DNA of 64,000 nt. It comes from an uncultured Anaerolineae bacterium. Lineage in GTDB: Bacteria > Chloroflexota > Anaerolineae > Anaerolineales > Villigracilaceae. A program made the position numbers and the translations under genes. The notes below the pieces were generated by a model. It saw only the letters and a list, made by a program, of their open reading frames with translations, did not search any database and was not told the origin of the DNA. The stretch covers positions 1 through 64,000 of the forward strand of contig CAIJPN010000182.1 in assembly GCA_903822545.1 (NCBI GenBank), written 5' to 3'. The number at the start of each line of letters is the position of its first letter. Position 1 is the first letter of the stretch. Below are positions 1 through 7,992 of this stretch, one piece after another.

Positions 1-1095
1 GCCAAACGTGACCTGGATGACCTGCTCAACTCCACCACCAGCCAGGCTGAAGCCGAACAAGCCATTGCAGATGCCAAACTGGCCGTCGAAGATGCCCAAA
101 ACGATGTCTATCGGATCAGCTACCCGCGCGCATCAGATACGCTCATCCAAAATGCCCAGGCCAACATCGACCTGGGCAAACAAAAAGTGGCGCGCATGTC
201 TGATATTTACCGCAAATATGCCCGCCGGCCGGATGGCGACCCTGATAAAGCCGCCGCCCTTGCCAGCCTGACCAGCGCCCAGTTGGAATTGAACGACCTG
301 ATCTCCACCTACAACTGGTACACTGGCGGAGTGGCAGACCTCGACGCTGAAAAATTCCGCGCCACCCTGGCTGTGGCCCAGGCCCAACTGGCAGATGCCG
401 AACGACAACTGGAACTGGTCAAAAACGGCCCCAACCCTGATGATGTCGCCGCCGCTGAAGCAAAAATCACCTCCATCCAGGGCATCATCAACCAGGCAGT
501 GATAACCGCCCCGTTTAATGGCGTCATCACCCAGGCCGATGCCCAGCCCGGAGACATGGTATCCAACGGCACCAATGCTTTCCGCCTCGACAACCTGGAA
601 CACCTGCTCGTCGATGTAAATGTGTCCGAAGTGGATATCAACAAAATCATCATCGGGCAAACCGCCACCCTCGAGTTTGATGCCGCCAACGGCAAGGTTT
701 ACAACGGCCAAGTGGTTAAAATCAACCTGGCGGGTGATACCAGCGGCAACACTGTCAATTTCACGGCCACCGTGGAGATTACCGATGCTGATGAACTGGT
801 CAAACCCGGCATGACCGCCAATGTCACTATTGTGGTCAAAGAACTGAAGAATGCCCTGCTGCTACCCAATCGCGCCATCACCATGGTGGATGGTGTTCGC
901 AGTGTTTACGTGCTGCGCCTGGGTGTTATGACCGCCGTTCCGGTGGAAATCGGCTCGGCATCGGATACCGTTAGTGAAGTGCTCGGCGGCGGGTTGCAGT
1001 CTGGTGATACGGTTGTACTCAACCCCACCAGCGCCATAACCACCACATCCACAGGTTTCCGTGGCCCAGGCTTCCTTATGGGCGGCGGGCGCTAG
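1..1095 (+). CDS. Periplasmic adaptor subunit of a MacAB-type efflux system (HlyD family), 5' truncated
   Basis: The frame is open from base 1 with no start, so the N-terminus (signal or membrane anchor, first half of the hairpin) lies outside the window. The visible 364 residues start inside a long helical coiled coil rich in Ala, Gln and Asp. They continue into a lipoyl/barrel-sandwich segment (around VITAPFNGVITQADAQPGD), a beta-barrel domain, and a membrane-proximal end with a Gly-rich tail. This order is typical of RND/MacA membrane-fusion proteins, which link an inner-membrane transporter to an outer component. The next two genes are a MacB-type ATPase and permease, 11 nt downstream and then overlapping. 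The exported substrate cannot be read from sequence. In a Chloroflexota cell, with no classical outer membrane, the adaptor's partner is unclear. Confidence 0.85.
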   Translation, partial: AKRDLDDLLNSTTSQAEAEQAIADAKLAVEDAQNDVYRISYPRASDTLIQNAQANIDLGKQKVARMSDIYRKYARRPDGDPDKAAALASLTSAQLELNDLISTYNWYTGGVADLDAEKFRATLAVAQAQLADAERQLELVKNGPNPDDVAAAEAKITSIQGIINQAVITAPFNGVITQADAQPGDMVSNGTNAFRLDNLEHLLVDVNVSEVDINKIIIGQTATLEFDAANGKVYNGQVVKINLAGDTSGNTVNFTATVEITDADELVKPGMTANVTIVVKELKNALLLPNRAITMVDGVRSVYVLRLGVMTAVPVEIGSASDTVSEVLGGGLQSGDTVVLNPTSAITTTSTGFRGPGFLMGGGR

Positions 1096-1106
1096 ACGAG
1101 GCAAAA

Positions 1107-1790
1107 ATGCGTGAAGAAGTCATTTCTGCCCGAAACCTGACCAAGGTTTATAAGATGGGCGACCAGGAAGTTCACGCTTTGCGTGGGCTGACCACCAGTG
1201 TCTATCGTGGCGAGGTGGTTGCTATTATGGGGCCATCCGGGTCGGGAAAATCAACCCTGATGAACATCCTTGGTTGCCTTGATCACCCCACCGCTGGCGA
1301 ATATATTCTCGATGGCGAGGAAGTCTCGCAGCTGCGCGATGACCAGCTTGCCAGCGTGCGCAACCGCAAAGTGGGTTTCGTTTTCCAGTCTTTCAACCTG
1401 CTTTCGCGCCAGAGCGCCCTTTCTAACGTGGAACTGCCCCTGCGCTACTCAGGGAAAACCACTGGCCGCCGTGAACGCGCCCGCGCTGCCCTCGAATCGG
1501 TTGGCCTGGCAGATCGCATGAACCACCGCCCCTACGAACTTTCGGGCGGGCAGCAGCAGCGGGTGGCGATTGCCCGCTCCCTGGTCAACGAACCGGCCAT
1601 CATCATGGCTGATGAACCCACCGGCAACCTGGATTCGAAAGTCGGACAGGAAATTATGGACTTGCTGCTGAACCTGAACAAAGATCGTGGCACCACCCTG
1701 ATTATCGTTACCCACGACCCCAAAGTGGCCGCACAGACCGGGCGCACCATCCGCATCCGCGACGGTGTGGTGGAGGAGAGCGGTTTATGA
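1107..1790 (+). CDS. MacB/LolD-type ABC transporter ATP-binding protein
   Basis: A 227-residue ABC ATPase, full length for the family. It has Walker A GPSGSGKST near residue 42, a Q-loop (FVFQSFNLL), the signature LSGGQQQR, Walker B IIMADEPTGNLDS, and the switch histidine in VTHD. The DEPTGNLDS extension is typical of the MacB/LolD/FtsE branch that energises FtsX-like permeases. It starts at the ATG 11 nt after the adaptor stop, behind a weak ACGAGG ribosome site. Its last 4 nt (ATGA) overlap the permease start, so the two are likely translationally coupled. Role: ATP hydrolysis on the cytoplasmic face to drive the permease encoded next. Confidence 0.95.
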   Translation: MREEVISARNLTKVYKMGDQEVHALRGLTTSVYRGEVVAIMGPSGSGKSTLMNILGCLDHPTAGEYILDGEEVSQLRDDQLASVRNRKVGFVFQSFNLLSRQSALSNVELPLRYSGKTTGRRERARAALESVGLADRMNHRPYELSGGQQQRVAIARSLVNEPAIIMADEPTGNLDSKVGQEIMDLLLNLNKDRGTTLIIVTHDPKVAAQTGRTIRIRDGVVEESGL

Positions 1791-3025
1791 GCATCGCGCA
1801 GGTATTTATCGAAGCATTGGAAAGCCTGAACAGCAATAAATTGCGTTCCGGGCTGACGATTTTGGGCATTGTCATCGGTGTGGCGGCGGTGATCGCCATG
1901 TTGTCGGTTGGGCAGGGTGCGCAGTCCTCCATCACCAATTCAATTAACGGCATCGGCACCAATGTGCTTTTCGTTTTCTCTGGCGGACGCCCCAGCCGCG
2001 ATGGCCCGCCCCAGACCAGCAACCGCCGCCTGACGATGGAAGATGCCGAAGCGCTGATCGATCCCATCGCTGCGCCTTCGGTGGCGGCAGTTTCAGCGGT
2101 GATCCAGGCCAGTGCAACGGCCTCGGCGGAGGGGCAGAGTTCCAGCACCAGCGTCAACGGAGTCACAGCCAATTATGACGAGATCCGCAACGAGACAGTG
2201 GCCGAAGGCCAATTCATCAGCGAAGAGCATGTAACCGGGCATAGCACGGTAGCCGTCATTGGCCCAGAACTGGCAGATGCCCTTTTCGGCACCCACACTG
2301 ATATTGTTGGCAAAAAAATCCGGTTGGATGACAAACCTTTTCGCATTATCGGCGTGCTCGCATCAAAAGGCGGCTCATCGATGGGCAGTTCGGATAACCA
2401 GATCATCATCCCACTGACGACTGCCCGCGATCGCATTGCTAATCGCGGTGGCAGCAATGTGGATACGATTTATGTGCAATCGACCAGCGCCGAAGCCACC
2501 ACCAGCGCACAGGATGAGATTACTGCCATCCTGCGCGCCCGTCACCGCACGGTGGAAGGGGAGGATGATTTCAGCGTTTTTTCGCAGCAGGATATGCTCG
2601 CCACGGCTTCATCTGTCACTGGCATTCTGACGGTTTTCCTGGGCGGGATCGCAGCCATCTCGCTGCTGGTCGGTGGGATCGGCATTATGAATATTATGCT
2701 GGTCTCGGTGGCCGAGCGCACCCGCGAAATTGGCCTGCGCAAAGCCCTGGGCGCGCGCAAACGCGACATTTTGACCCAATTCCTGACCGAATCGCTGCTC
2801 CTGAGCCTGCTTGGCGGGCTGATTGGCGTTGCCTTCGGCTGGGGCATCGCCCAGATCGTTGGGCAGGTGGCCGCATCCACCGGCAACAGCTTCACACCCG
2901 ATGTGCGTCTCAGCTCTGTGCTGCTCGCGACCCTGTTCTCGGCTGGCATTGGCCTGTTCTTTGGCATTTATCCGGCCAACCGCGCTGCCAGCCTCGAGCC
3001 GGTGGAAGCGCTGCGCTACGAGTAA
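1787..3025 (+). CDS. MacB-like FtsX-family ABC permease
   Basis: A 412-residue permease of the four-helix MacB type. It has an N-terminal amphipathic stretch and TM1 (residues about 20-45, LTILGIVIGVAAVIAML), then a large extracytoplasmic MacB periplasmic core domain (about 50-270). Three C-terminal TM helices follow (about 283-310, 335-360, 373-395), with the conserved RTREIGLRKALGARK motif between the second and third. It overlaps the ATPase gene by 4 nt. MacB-type proteins act as mechanotransmitters that export peptides, lipoproteins or drugs through the adaptor. Together with the two upstream genes it forms a complete transporter minus the outer channel. The following two-component genes may sense the same envelope stress. 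Confidence 0.93.
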   Translation: MSIAQVFIEALESLNSNKLRSGLTILGIVIGVAAVIAMLSVGQGAQSSITNSINGIGTNVLFVFSGGRPSRDGPPQTSNRRLTMEDAEALIDPIAAPSVAAVSAVIQASATASAEGQSSSTSVNGVTANYDEIRNETVAEGQFISEEHVTGHSTVAVIGPELADALFGTHTDIVGKKIRLDDKPFRIIGVLASKGGSSMGSSDNQIIIPLTTARDRIANRGGSNVDTIYVQSTSAEATTSAQDEITAILRARHRTVEGEDDFSVFSQQDMLATASSVTGILTVFLGGIAAISLLVGGIGIMNIMLVSVAERTREIGLRKALGARKRDILTQFLTESLLLSLLGGLIGVAFGWGIAQIVGQVAASTGNSFTPDVRLSSVLLATLFSAGIGLFFGIYPANRAASLEPVEALRYE

Positions 3026-3032
3026 ATTTAGC

Positions 3033-3090
3033 ATGCAGAATGCAGAATGATGAATATAATTCTGCATTCTGCATTCATCATTCTGCATTC
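3033..3090. repeat. Nested palindrome with two mutually exclusive perfect stems
   Basis: This short intergenic stretch is built from AATGCAGAAT-type units. Bases 3033-3048 pair perfectly with 3059-3074 (16 bp), while 3038-3054 pair perfectly with 3074-3090 (17 bp). The second stem shares bases with the first, so only one can form at a time. There is no T-tract, so it is not a standard terminator. It lies 7 nt after the permease stop and 5 nt before the regulator ATG, where a simple ribosome site would be expected. Confidence 0.85.
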
Positions 3091-3095
3091 CAAAA

Positions 3096-3773
3096 ATGAG
3101 CAAAAAAATCCTTGTTGTTGATGATGAACCCAAAATCGTGGAAATCTGCCACGACTACCTGAAAGCCTCCGGTTTCGACGTGCTTTCGGCGGGCGACGGC
3201 ATGAAAGGCCTGGCCCTGGCGCGCCGCGAAAAACCCGATCTCATCATCCTCGACCTGATGCTGCCCGGCATGGACGGGCTGGATGTCTGCCGCGCCCTGC
3301 GCCGCGAAAGCGAAGTGCCCATCATCATGCTCACCGCGCGTGTAGAAGAAACCGACAAACTCATCGGCATCGAACTGGGCGCAGATGACTACATCACCAA
3401 ACCGTTCAGCCCGCGCGAACTGGTAGCGCGTGTGCGTATGGTGCTGCGCCGCAGCGGCGGCGACCCGTCTGGCGAAATGCTGCGCGCCGGTGAAGTCACC
3501 CTCGACCGCGACCGTTACGAAGCCAGCCTGCCCGAAAAAACCATCAACTTGACCCCCACCGAATTTGAAATCCTGTCCACGCTCATGAGCCAGCCGGGGC
3601 GCATCTTCTCACGCGCCCAACTCCTCAACGCGGCGCGCGGCATCTCCTTCGAGAGCTACGAACGCGCCATCGACAGCCACATCCGCAACCTGCGCCGCAA
3701 ACTTGAAACCGAAGACGGCCAGCCTCGCTACATCGTCACCGTGCATGGTGTCGGCTACAAATTTGTGCCATGA
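3096..3773 (+). CDS. OmpR/PhoB-family response regulator
   Basis: A 225-residue regulator with an N-terminal receiver (about 1-118) and a C-terminal winged-helix DNA-binding domain (about 127-224). The phosphoacceptor is Asp53 in IILDLMLPG; acidic DDE residues lie near the N-terminus, with the conserved Thr (MLTA) and Lys (TKPFSPRE). The C-terminal segment has the usual recognition-helix region and the final VHGVGYKF wing. Its last base pairs overlap the sensor kinase start (ATGA), which marks kinase and regulator as a coupled pair. It probably controls the upstream export genes, but no operator can be assigned. Confidence 0.96.
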   Translation: MSKKILVVDDEPKIVEICHDYLKASGFDVLSAGDGMKGLALARREKPDLIILDLMLPGMDGLDVCRALRRESEVPIIMLTARVEETDKLIGIELGADDYITKPFSPRELVARVRMVLRRSGGDPSGEMLRAGEVTLDRDRYEASLPEKTINLTPTEFEILSTLMSQPGRIFSRAQLLNAARGISFESYERAIDSHIRNLRRKLETEDGQPRYIVTVHGVGYKFVP

Positions 3774-5125
3774 AACACCCAGAAACCGTTGCCTCCATTC
3801 GAAACCGATTATTCCTGCTGCTGCTGCGCGCCTTTACGCTTGTCGTCAGCATCCTGCTGGTATTTGTGCTGGCCGTCACCGCCTTTTTTGCCTACTTTCC
3901 CAGCCGCTTCAACCCGCTCGACCGCATCCCCCTGATAGACCGGTTGACCACCTACTATCGTATTTCTGGCACGCTCGCCGGCGCAGAAAGCATCATGCCG
4001 CCCATCTCGCGTGAATTTGGCGATGAACTCTGGCAATCCGCCACCCTGCTTGACGATCAAAACCGCATATTGGTCTACCAGGGCCAGACCGGCGGCCCTT
4101 ATGTGGGACAGTTTTACATCCCTGGCGCGCAAGACACCATCATCCCGCTCAAAATCGAAGGTGAAATCATTGGCGCGCTTGTCTTTGATCAGGGGATGCG
4201 CCCCATCGAAAGCCGCAACCGTGCCAGCTTCCTCACCCCGGTCATCTTTATCTCCATCTTCCTCGCCATCCTTACGGTTTTAATTGGACTTTTGCTCACC
4301 CGCCGCTTCGTCATGCCACTCTCTGAAGTGATTGCCGCCGCCCGCGCATTGGCCGCCGGGGACCTGACGACCCGTGTGCCTGTTTCTGGCCCCGATGACA
4401 TGCGCGCCCTCTCTGACACATTCAACCACATGGCCGAGGCCCTTGAACGCTCAGACAGCGAACGCCGCAACATGCTGGCCGACATCGCTCACGAACTGCG
4501 CACCCCGCTGACAGTCATCCGCGGCAAACTGGAAGGCATCCTTGATGGCGTCTACCCACCCGATGAAGATCACGTTGTCCCGGTGCTGGAAGAAACCTTC
4601 CTGCTCGAGCGGCTGGTCGAAGACCTGCGGCTTTTAACCCTGGCGGAGAGTCGCCAGCTGCCCTTTGAGTACCGCGATGTGGATGTCAATCTCCTGGCTG
4701 CCAAAGTGGCCGGGTTGTTCCAGTGCGAAGCCGAAGAGAAGGGTATCCGCCTGGGTGTGGAAACTGCCCCTGGAACAGCATCTGCGCAGATCGACCCGCA
4801 GCGCAGCGAACAGGTGTTGGGCAACATCGTCAGCAATGCCCTGCGCTACACCCCCGAGGGCGGCGATGTCAATTTAACGGTCACAAAAGAGCCAGGGCAG
4901 ATTGTCTTGTCGGTCAGCGATAACGGCCCCGGCCTGCCGAGTCAGGATATTCCCCATATGTTCGACCGTTTCTGGCGCGGCGAAAAATCTCGTTCGCGCG
5001 CTTCCGGCGGGGCCGGGTTGGGGCTGGCAATCGCCCGCCAGCTTGTCGAAGCCCAGGGCGGCGAAATCCACGCCGAAAACCTGCCCGAAAAAGGCTTGAA
5101 GGTGCGAATTTCGTTCCCGGCATAA
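3770..5125 (+). CDS. Sensor histidine kinase with HAMP domain
   Basis: A 451-residue membrane kinase. TM1 is near residues 14-43, followed by an extracytoplasmic sensor region to about 158, TM2 near 160-185, and a HAMP linker. The HisKA phosphoacceptor is His241 in DIAHELRTPLT. The HATPase domain carries the N box (NIVSNALRY), G1 (DNGPGL), an F-box region (MFDRFWRG) and G2 (GGAGLGLAI). It overlaps the response regulator by 4 nt and is its likely phosphodonor. The extracytoplasmic region is short and has no recognisable ligand domain, so the stimulus is unknown. Confidence 0.95.
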   Translation: MKHPETVASIRNRLFLLLLRAFTLVVSILLVFVLAVTAFFAYFPSRFNPLDRIPLIDRLTTYYRISGTLAGAESIMPPISREFGDELWQSATLLDDQNRILVYQGQTGGPYVGQFYIPGAQDTIIPLKIEGEIIGALVFDQGMRPIESRNRASFLTPVIFISIFLAILTVLIGLLLTRRFVMPLSEVIAAARALAAGDLTTRVPVSGPDDMRALSDTFNHMAEALERSDSERRNMLADIAHELRTPLTVIRGKLEGILDGVYPPDEDHVVPVLEETFLLERLVEDLRLLTLAESRQLPFEYRDVDVNLLAAKVAGLFQCEAEEKGIRLGVETAPGTASAQIDPQRSEQVLGNIVSNALRYTPEGGDVNLTVTKEPGQIVLSVSDNGPGLPSQDIPHMFDRFWRGEKSRSRASGGAGLGLAIARQLVEAQGGEIHAENLPEKGLKVRISFPA

Positions 5126-5165
5126 CGCAAATTGGCAGTTTGCGCCACCACGAGCAATTTGCTCG
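5126..5165. repeat. Two small adjacent hairpins after the kinase gene
   Basis: CGCAAA at 5126-5131 pairs with TTTGCG at 5139-5144, and CGAGC at 5151-5155 pairs with GCTCG at 5161-5165. Neither is followed by a T-tract. They resemble the AAATC/GATTT-type palindromes seen elsewhere in the window and separate the two-component genes from the next transcription unit. Confidence 0.45.
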
Positions 5166-5178
5166 GCAAATCGGGCTG

Positions 5179-5184
5179 TATAAT
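5179..5184 (+). promoter_or_regulatory. Possible -10 box (TATAAT) for the methyltransferase-glycosyltransferase gene
   Basis: A perfect TATAAT lies 28 nt before the chosen ATG at 5213. No good -35 hexamer is found at 16-18 nt; TTGCTC lies 14 nt upstream. A start site near 5191 would give a leader of about 22 nt. Confidence 0.4.
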
Positions 5185-5212
5185 AGGGGACATCTTACTC
5201 TGGGAAAATCTA

Positions 5213-6640
5213 ATGCCTGTCCAAAACGACCGTAAAAATTATGTTGACCATCGTCGCGCTCATTGGGAGAATATCGCCTGCACGCGCCCGCCCGAGACTT
5301 TTTTTAGCCGCGAATACCACCGCCGCCTGCGTGAGCTGTTCAGCCTGGCGATTTCGCCGGGGCAGCGCGTGCTCGAAATTGGCTGTGGCAATGGCGACCT
5401 GCTGGCCGCCGTGAAGCCAGCCCAGGGTGTGGGCGTTGATTTTTCGCTTGAGATGTTGGCATTGGCCCGCCAGCGTCATCCTGGTTTGACTTTTCTCGAA
5501 GCCGATGCGCACGAACTGGCGCTGACCGGGCCTTTCGATGCCATTATTCTCTCAGACTTGTTCAACGATGTCTGGGATGTGCAAACTGTGCTGGAGCGGC
5601 TGCGCCCGCTGTGTCACCCTGGTACGCGCCTGGTGCTGAACAGTCACAGCCGGGTTTACCAGCCCGCGCTGGTGGCTGCCGGGAGCCTGGGGCTGGCGCG
5701 CCAGCTTTTGCCGCAAAACTGGCTGACGCCCGAAGATATCACCAACCTGCTATACCTGGCTGGGTTTGAAGTCATCCGGCTGGAAAAGGAAATCTTGCTG
5801 CCGCTGCCGGTTCCGCTGCTGCGCGAGTTTTGCAACAAAATCCTGATCAAACTCTGGCCGTTCAGCGCCTTTGCCTGGACAAACCTGTTCGTGGCGCGAC
5901 TTGCCCCGCAGGTGGCAGCGCCAACTTCGGTCAGCGTCATCATCCCGGCGCGCAACGAGGCCGGGAACATCGAGGCGGCTTTCCAGCGCGTGCCCAAAAT
6001 GGGCAGCCATACCGAAATCATTTTCGTGGAGGGCCACTCGAAAGATGATACCTACGCCACCATCGAGCGCGCCATCGCTGCCCACCCCGAATGGGATGCC
6101 AAAGTGTTCAAACAGCCCGGCAAAGGCAAGGCCGACGCTATGCGCCTGGGCTACGAAAAAGCCAGCGGCCAGGTGCTGATGATTTTGGATGCCGATCTGA
6201 CCGTCCGCCCGGAGGATTTGCCGCGGTTTTATGATGCGCTGGTCAGTGGGCGCGGCGAGTTCATTAACGGCGTGCGGCTGGTTTACCCGATGCAGGAACA
6301 GGCCATGCGCTTCCTGAACTTGCTCGGCAACAAATTTTTCAGCCTGGCCTTTTCGTGGCTGTTGGGACAGCCCATCAAGGATACATTGTGCGGCACAAAA
6401 GTGCTCTACCGCCGCGATTATGACCGCATCGCCGCCAACCGCGCCTACTTTGGCGATTTCGATCCGTTTGGCGATTTTGACCTGATCTTTGGCGCCGCCA
6501 AACAAAACCTGAAGATCGTTGACCTGCCCATCCGTTACCAGGAACGCACCTATGGCCAGACCAACATTGACCGTTGGCGGCACGGGGTTTTACTCTTCCG
6601 CATGTTGGCGATCGCGGCGTTCCGGTTGAAATTTATCTAA
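5213..6640 (+). CDS. Fusion of SAM-dependent methyltransferase and family 2 glycosyltransferase
   Basis: The ATG at 5213 (MPVQNDRKNYVDHRRAHWE) is preferred over an in-frame upstream start because it lies after the TATAAT box. The protein is 475 residues. The N-terminal half is a class I methyltransferase with motif I VLEIGCGNGD near residues 52-61 and a downstream LVLNSHSRV strand. From about residue 238 a GT-A fold begins (VSVIIPARNEAGNIEAAF), with the ILDADLTV metal-binding Asp near 323 and an RYQERTYGQTNI motif near the C-terminus, as in dolichol-phosphate-mannose-synthase-like GT2 enzymes. Acceptor and sugar are unknown. UDP-GlcNAc 2-epimerase starts 2 nt downstream, which suggests a cell-surface glycan role. 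Confidence 0.88.
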   Translation: MPVQNDRKNYVDHRRAHWENIACTRPPETFFSREYHRRLRELFSLAISPGQRVLEIGCGNGDLLAAVKPAQGVGVDFSLEMLALARQRHPGLTFLEADAHELALTGPFDAIILSDLFNDVWDVQTVLERLRPLCHPGTRLVLNSHSRVYQPALVAAGSLGLARQLLPQNWLTPEDITNLLYLAGFEVIRLEKEILLPLPVPLLREFCNKILIKLWPFSAFAWTNLFVARLAPQVAAPTSVSVIIPARNEAGNIEAAFQRVPKMGSHTEIIFVEGHSKDDTYATIERAIAAHPEWDAKVFKQPGKGKADAMRLGYEKASGQVLMILDADLTVRPEDLPRFYDALVSGRGEFINGVRLVYPMQEQAMRFLNLLGNKFFSLAFSWLLGQPIKDTLCGTKVLYRRDYDRIAANRAYFGDFDPFGDFDLIFGAAKQNLKIVDLPIRYQERTYGQTNIDRWRHGVLLFRMLAIAAFRLKFI

Positions 6641-6642
6641 AC

Positions 6643-7860
6643 ATGAACAAAATTCGCGTTCTCTCTGTTATCGGCACGCGCCCCGAGGCCGTCAAAATGG
6701 CCCCGGTGGTGCAAAAACTGCGCCAGACGCCCGGCATCGAGTCCATCGTCTGCGTCACCGCCCAGCACAGGGAAATGCTCGACCAGGTGCTCAACCTGTT
6801 CGACATCGTTCCAGATATTGACCTCGACCTGATGAAGCCGGATCAATCGCTGGCGCAGATCACCGCCGCCATTTTTAGCAATCTCGACCCGGTGCTGAAA
6901 TCGGTTAAACCAGATTGGCTGCTGGCCCAGGGTGATACCACCACCGTTATGGCCTCGGCGCTGCTGGCGTATTACAACCGCGTCCAATTCGGGCATGTGG
7001 AGGCCGGGCTGCGTACCGGCGACAAATTCCAGCCGTTCCCCGAGGAGATCAACCGCATGGTGGCCGGGGTGGCCGCCGACCTGCACTTCGCGCCGACCGA
7101 GTGGTCGAAGCAAAACCTGCTCAAAGAGAATATCCCGGTAGAGAAAATCATCGTCACCGGAAACCCGGTCATCGATGCGCTGCGCCAGGTGGCCGAAAAG
7201 CCCCAGCCGCAAGAAGTGAGCGGGATTTTGGAGAAAATCGGGATGCCGCCCTCACCCTCCGCCCTCCCCCGGCAGGGGATGGGACTTAACTCCCCTCTCC
7301 CTGCGGGAGAGGGGCCGGGGGTGAGGGAAAAGCGCCTGATTTTGGTTACAGCCCATCGCCGGGAGAATTTTGGGAAGCCGCTCGAGCAGGTTTGTGCCGC
7401 GCTGAAAACCCTGGCCGAAGCTGGCGAGGGCAAAATCCAGGTGGTCTACCCGGTGCATCTCAACCCCAACGTGCAGAATATCGTGTACCCGCGCCTTTCG
7501 GGCGTCTCGAACATTACCCTGCTGCCGCCGCTAGATTACCTGCCGATGGTGCACCTGATGAAGTGCGCCACACTCGTCCTGACCGATTCGGGCGGGATAC
7601 AGGAGGAAGCGCCCGGTTTTGGCGTGCCGGTGCTGGTGATGCGCGCCACCACCGAGCGCCCCGAAGGTGTGGCGGCAGGAACCGTCAAACTGGTTGGTAC
7701 CGATGCGGAGAAAATCGTCAGCGAGGCGCGGTTGTTGCTGGATAATCCCGAGGAATATGCCAAAATGGCGCAAGCAGCCAATCCGTATGGCGATGGTCAG
7801 GCTGCCGGGCGGATTGTGGATGCGCTGTTGGGTTGTGGAGGATCTAAAGGGGCAGATTAG
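6643..7860 (+). CDS. wecB: UDP-N-acetylglucosamine 2-epimerase (non-hydrolysing)
   Basis: Interconverts UDP-GlcNAc and UDP-ManNAc for surface polysaccharides. The 405 residues begin at MNKIRVLSVIGTRPEAVKM (ATG 6643). Family hallmarks include the GTRPEAVKM loop, TAQHREM, HVEAGLRTG, PEEINR, TAHRREN, and the nucleotide-binding TDSGGIQEEAPGFG and TTERPEGV motifs. Typical enzymes have about 375 residues. The excess is explained by a Pro/Gly-rich insert between VSGILEKIGM and LILVTAHRR, which is the translation of a GC-rich palindromic repeat (7249-7327). The frame is kept, so the protein is probably functional with a surface loop added between the two Rossmann domains. Confidence 0.94.
   Translation: MNKIRVLSVIGTRPEAVKMAPVVQKLRQTPGIESIVCVTAQHREMLDQVLNLFDIVPDIDLDLMKPDQSLAQITAAIFSNLDPVLKSVKPDWLLAQGDTTTVMASALLAYYNRVQFGHVEAGLRTGDKFQPFPEEINRMVAGVAADLHFAPTEWSKQNLLKENIPVEKIIVTGNPVIDALRQVAEKPQPQEVSGILEKIGMPPSPSALPRQGMGLNSPLPAGEGPGVREKRLILVTAHRRENFGKPLEQVCAALKTLAEAGEGKIQVVYPVHLNPNVQNIVYPRLSGVSNITLLPPLDYLPMVHLMKCATLVLTDSGGIQEEAPGFGVPVLVMRATTERPEGVAAGTVKLVGTDAEKIVSEARLLLDNPEEYAKMAQAANPYGDGQAAGRIVDALLGCGGSKGAD
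7249..7327. repeat. GC-rich palindromic repeat inserted in frame in wecB
   Basis: The element runs from CCCTCACCC to GGGTGAGGG, complementary ends, with an inner CCCCTCTCCC/GGGAGAGGGG hairpin. Its left end is identical over more than 20 bases to the element at 25688-25805, which lies between genes. Read in the wecB frame it gives a Pro/Gly-rich peptide including SPLPAGEGPGVRE. Confidence 0.9.
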
Positions 7861-7992
7861 TATCCATAACGGTGGCAACAGTCAGGGCGGCAATTTGGAT
7901 AACAAGGTCGTATTTGATTTCTTTGAAGGGAATTGAATTTGGCTTTTGTTGTACAATAAATTCAGGATTTGTTGGTTTGTTATTTGTAGGAG

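Noticed and set aside
3033-3090. Possible CRISPR-like array
   Set aside because: The repeated units have no spacers of constant length and form one nested palindrome.
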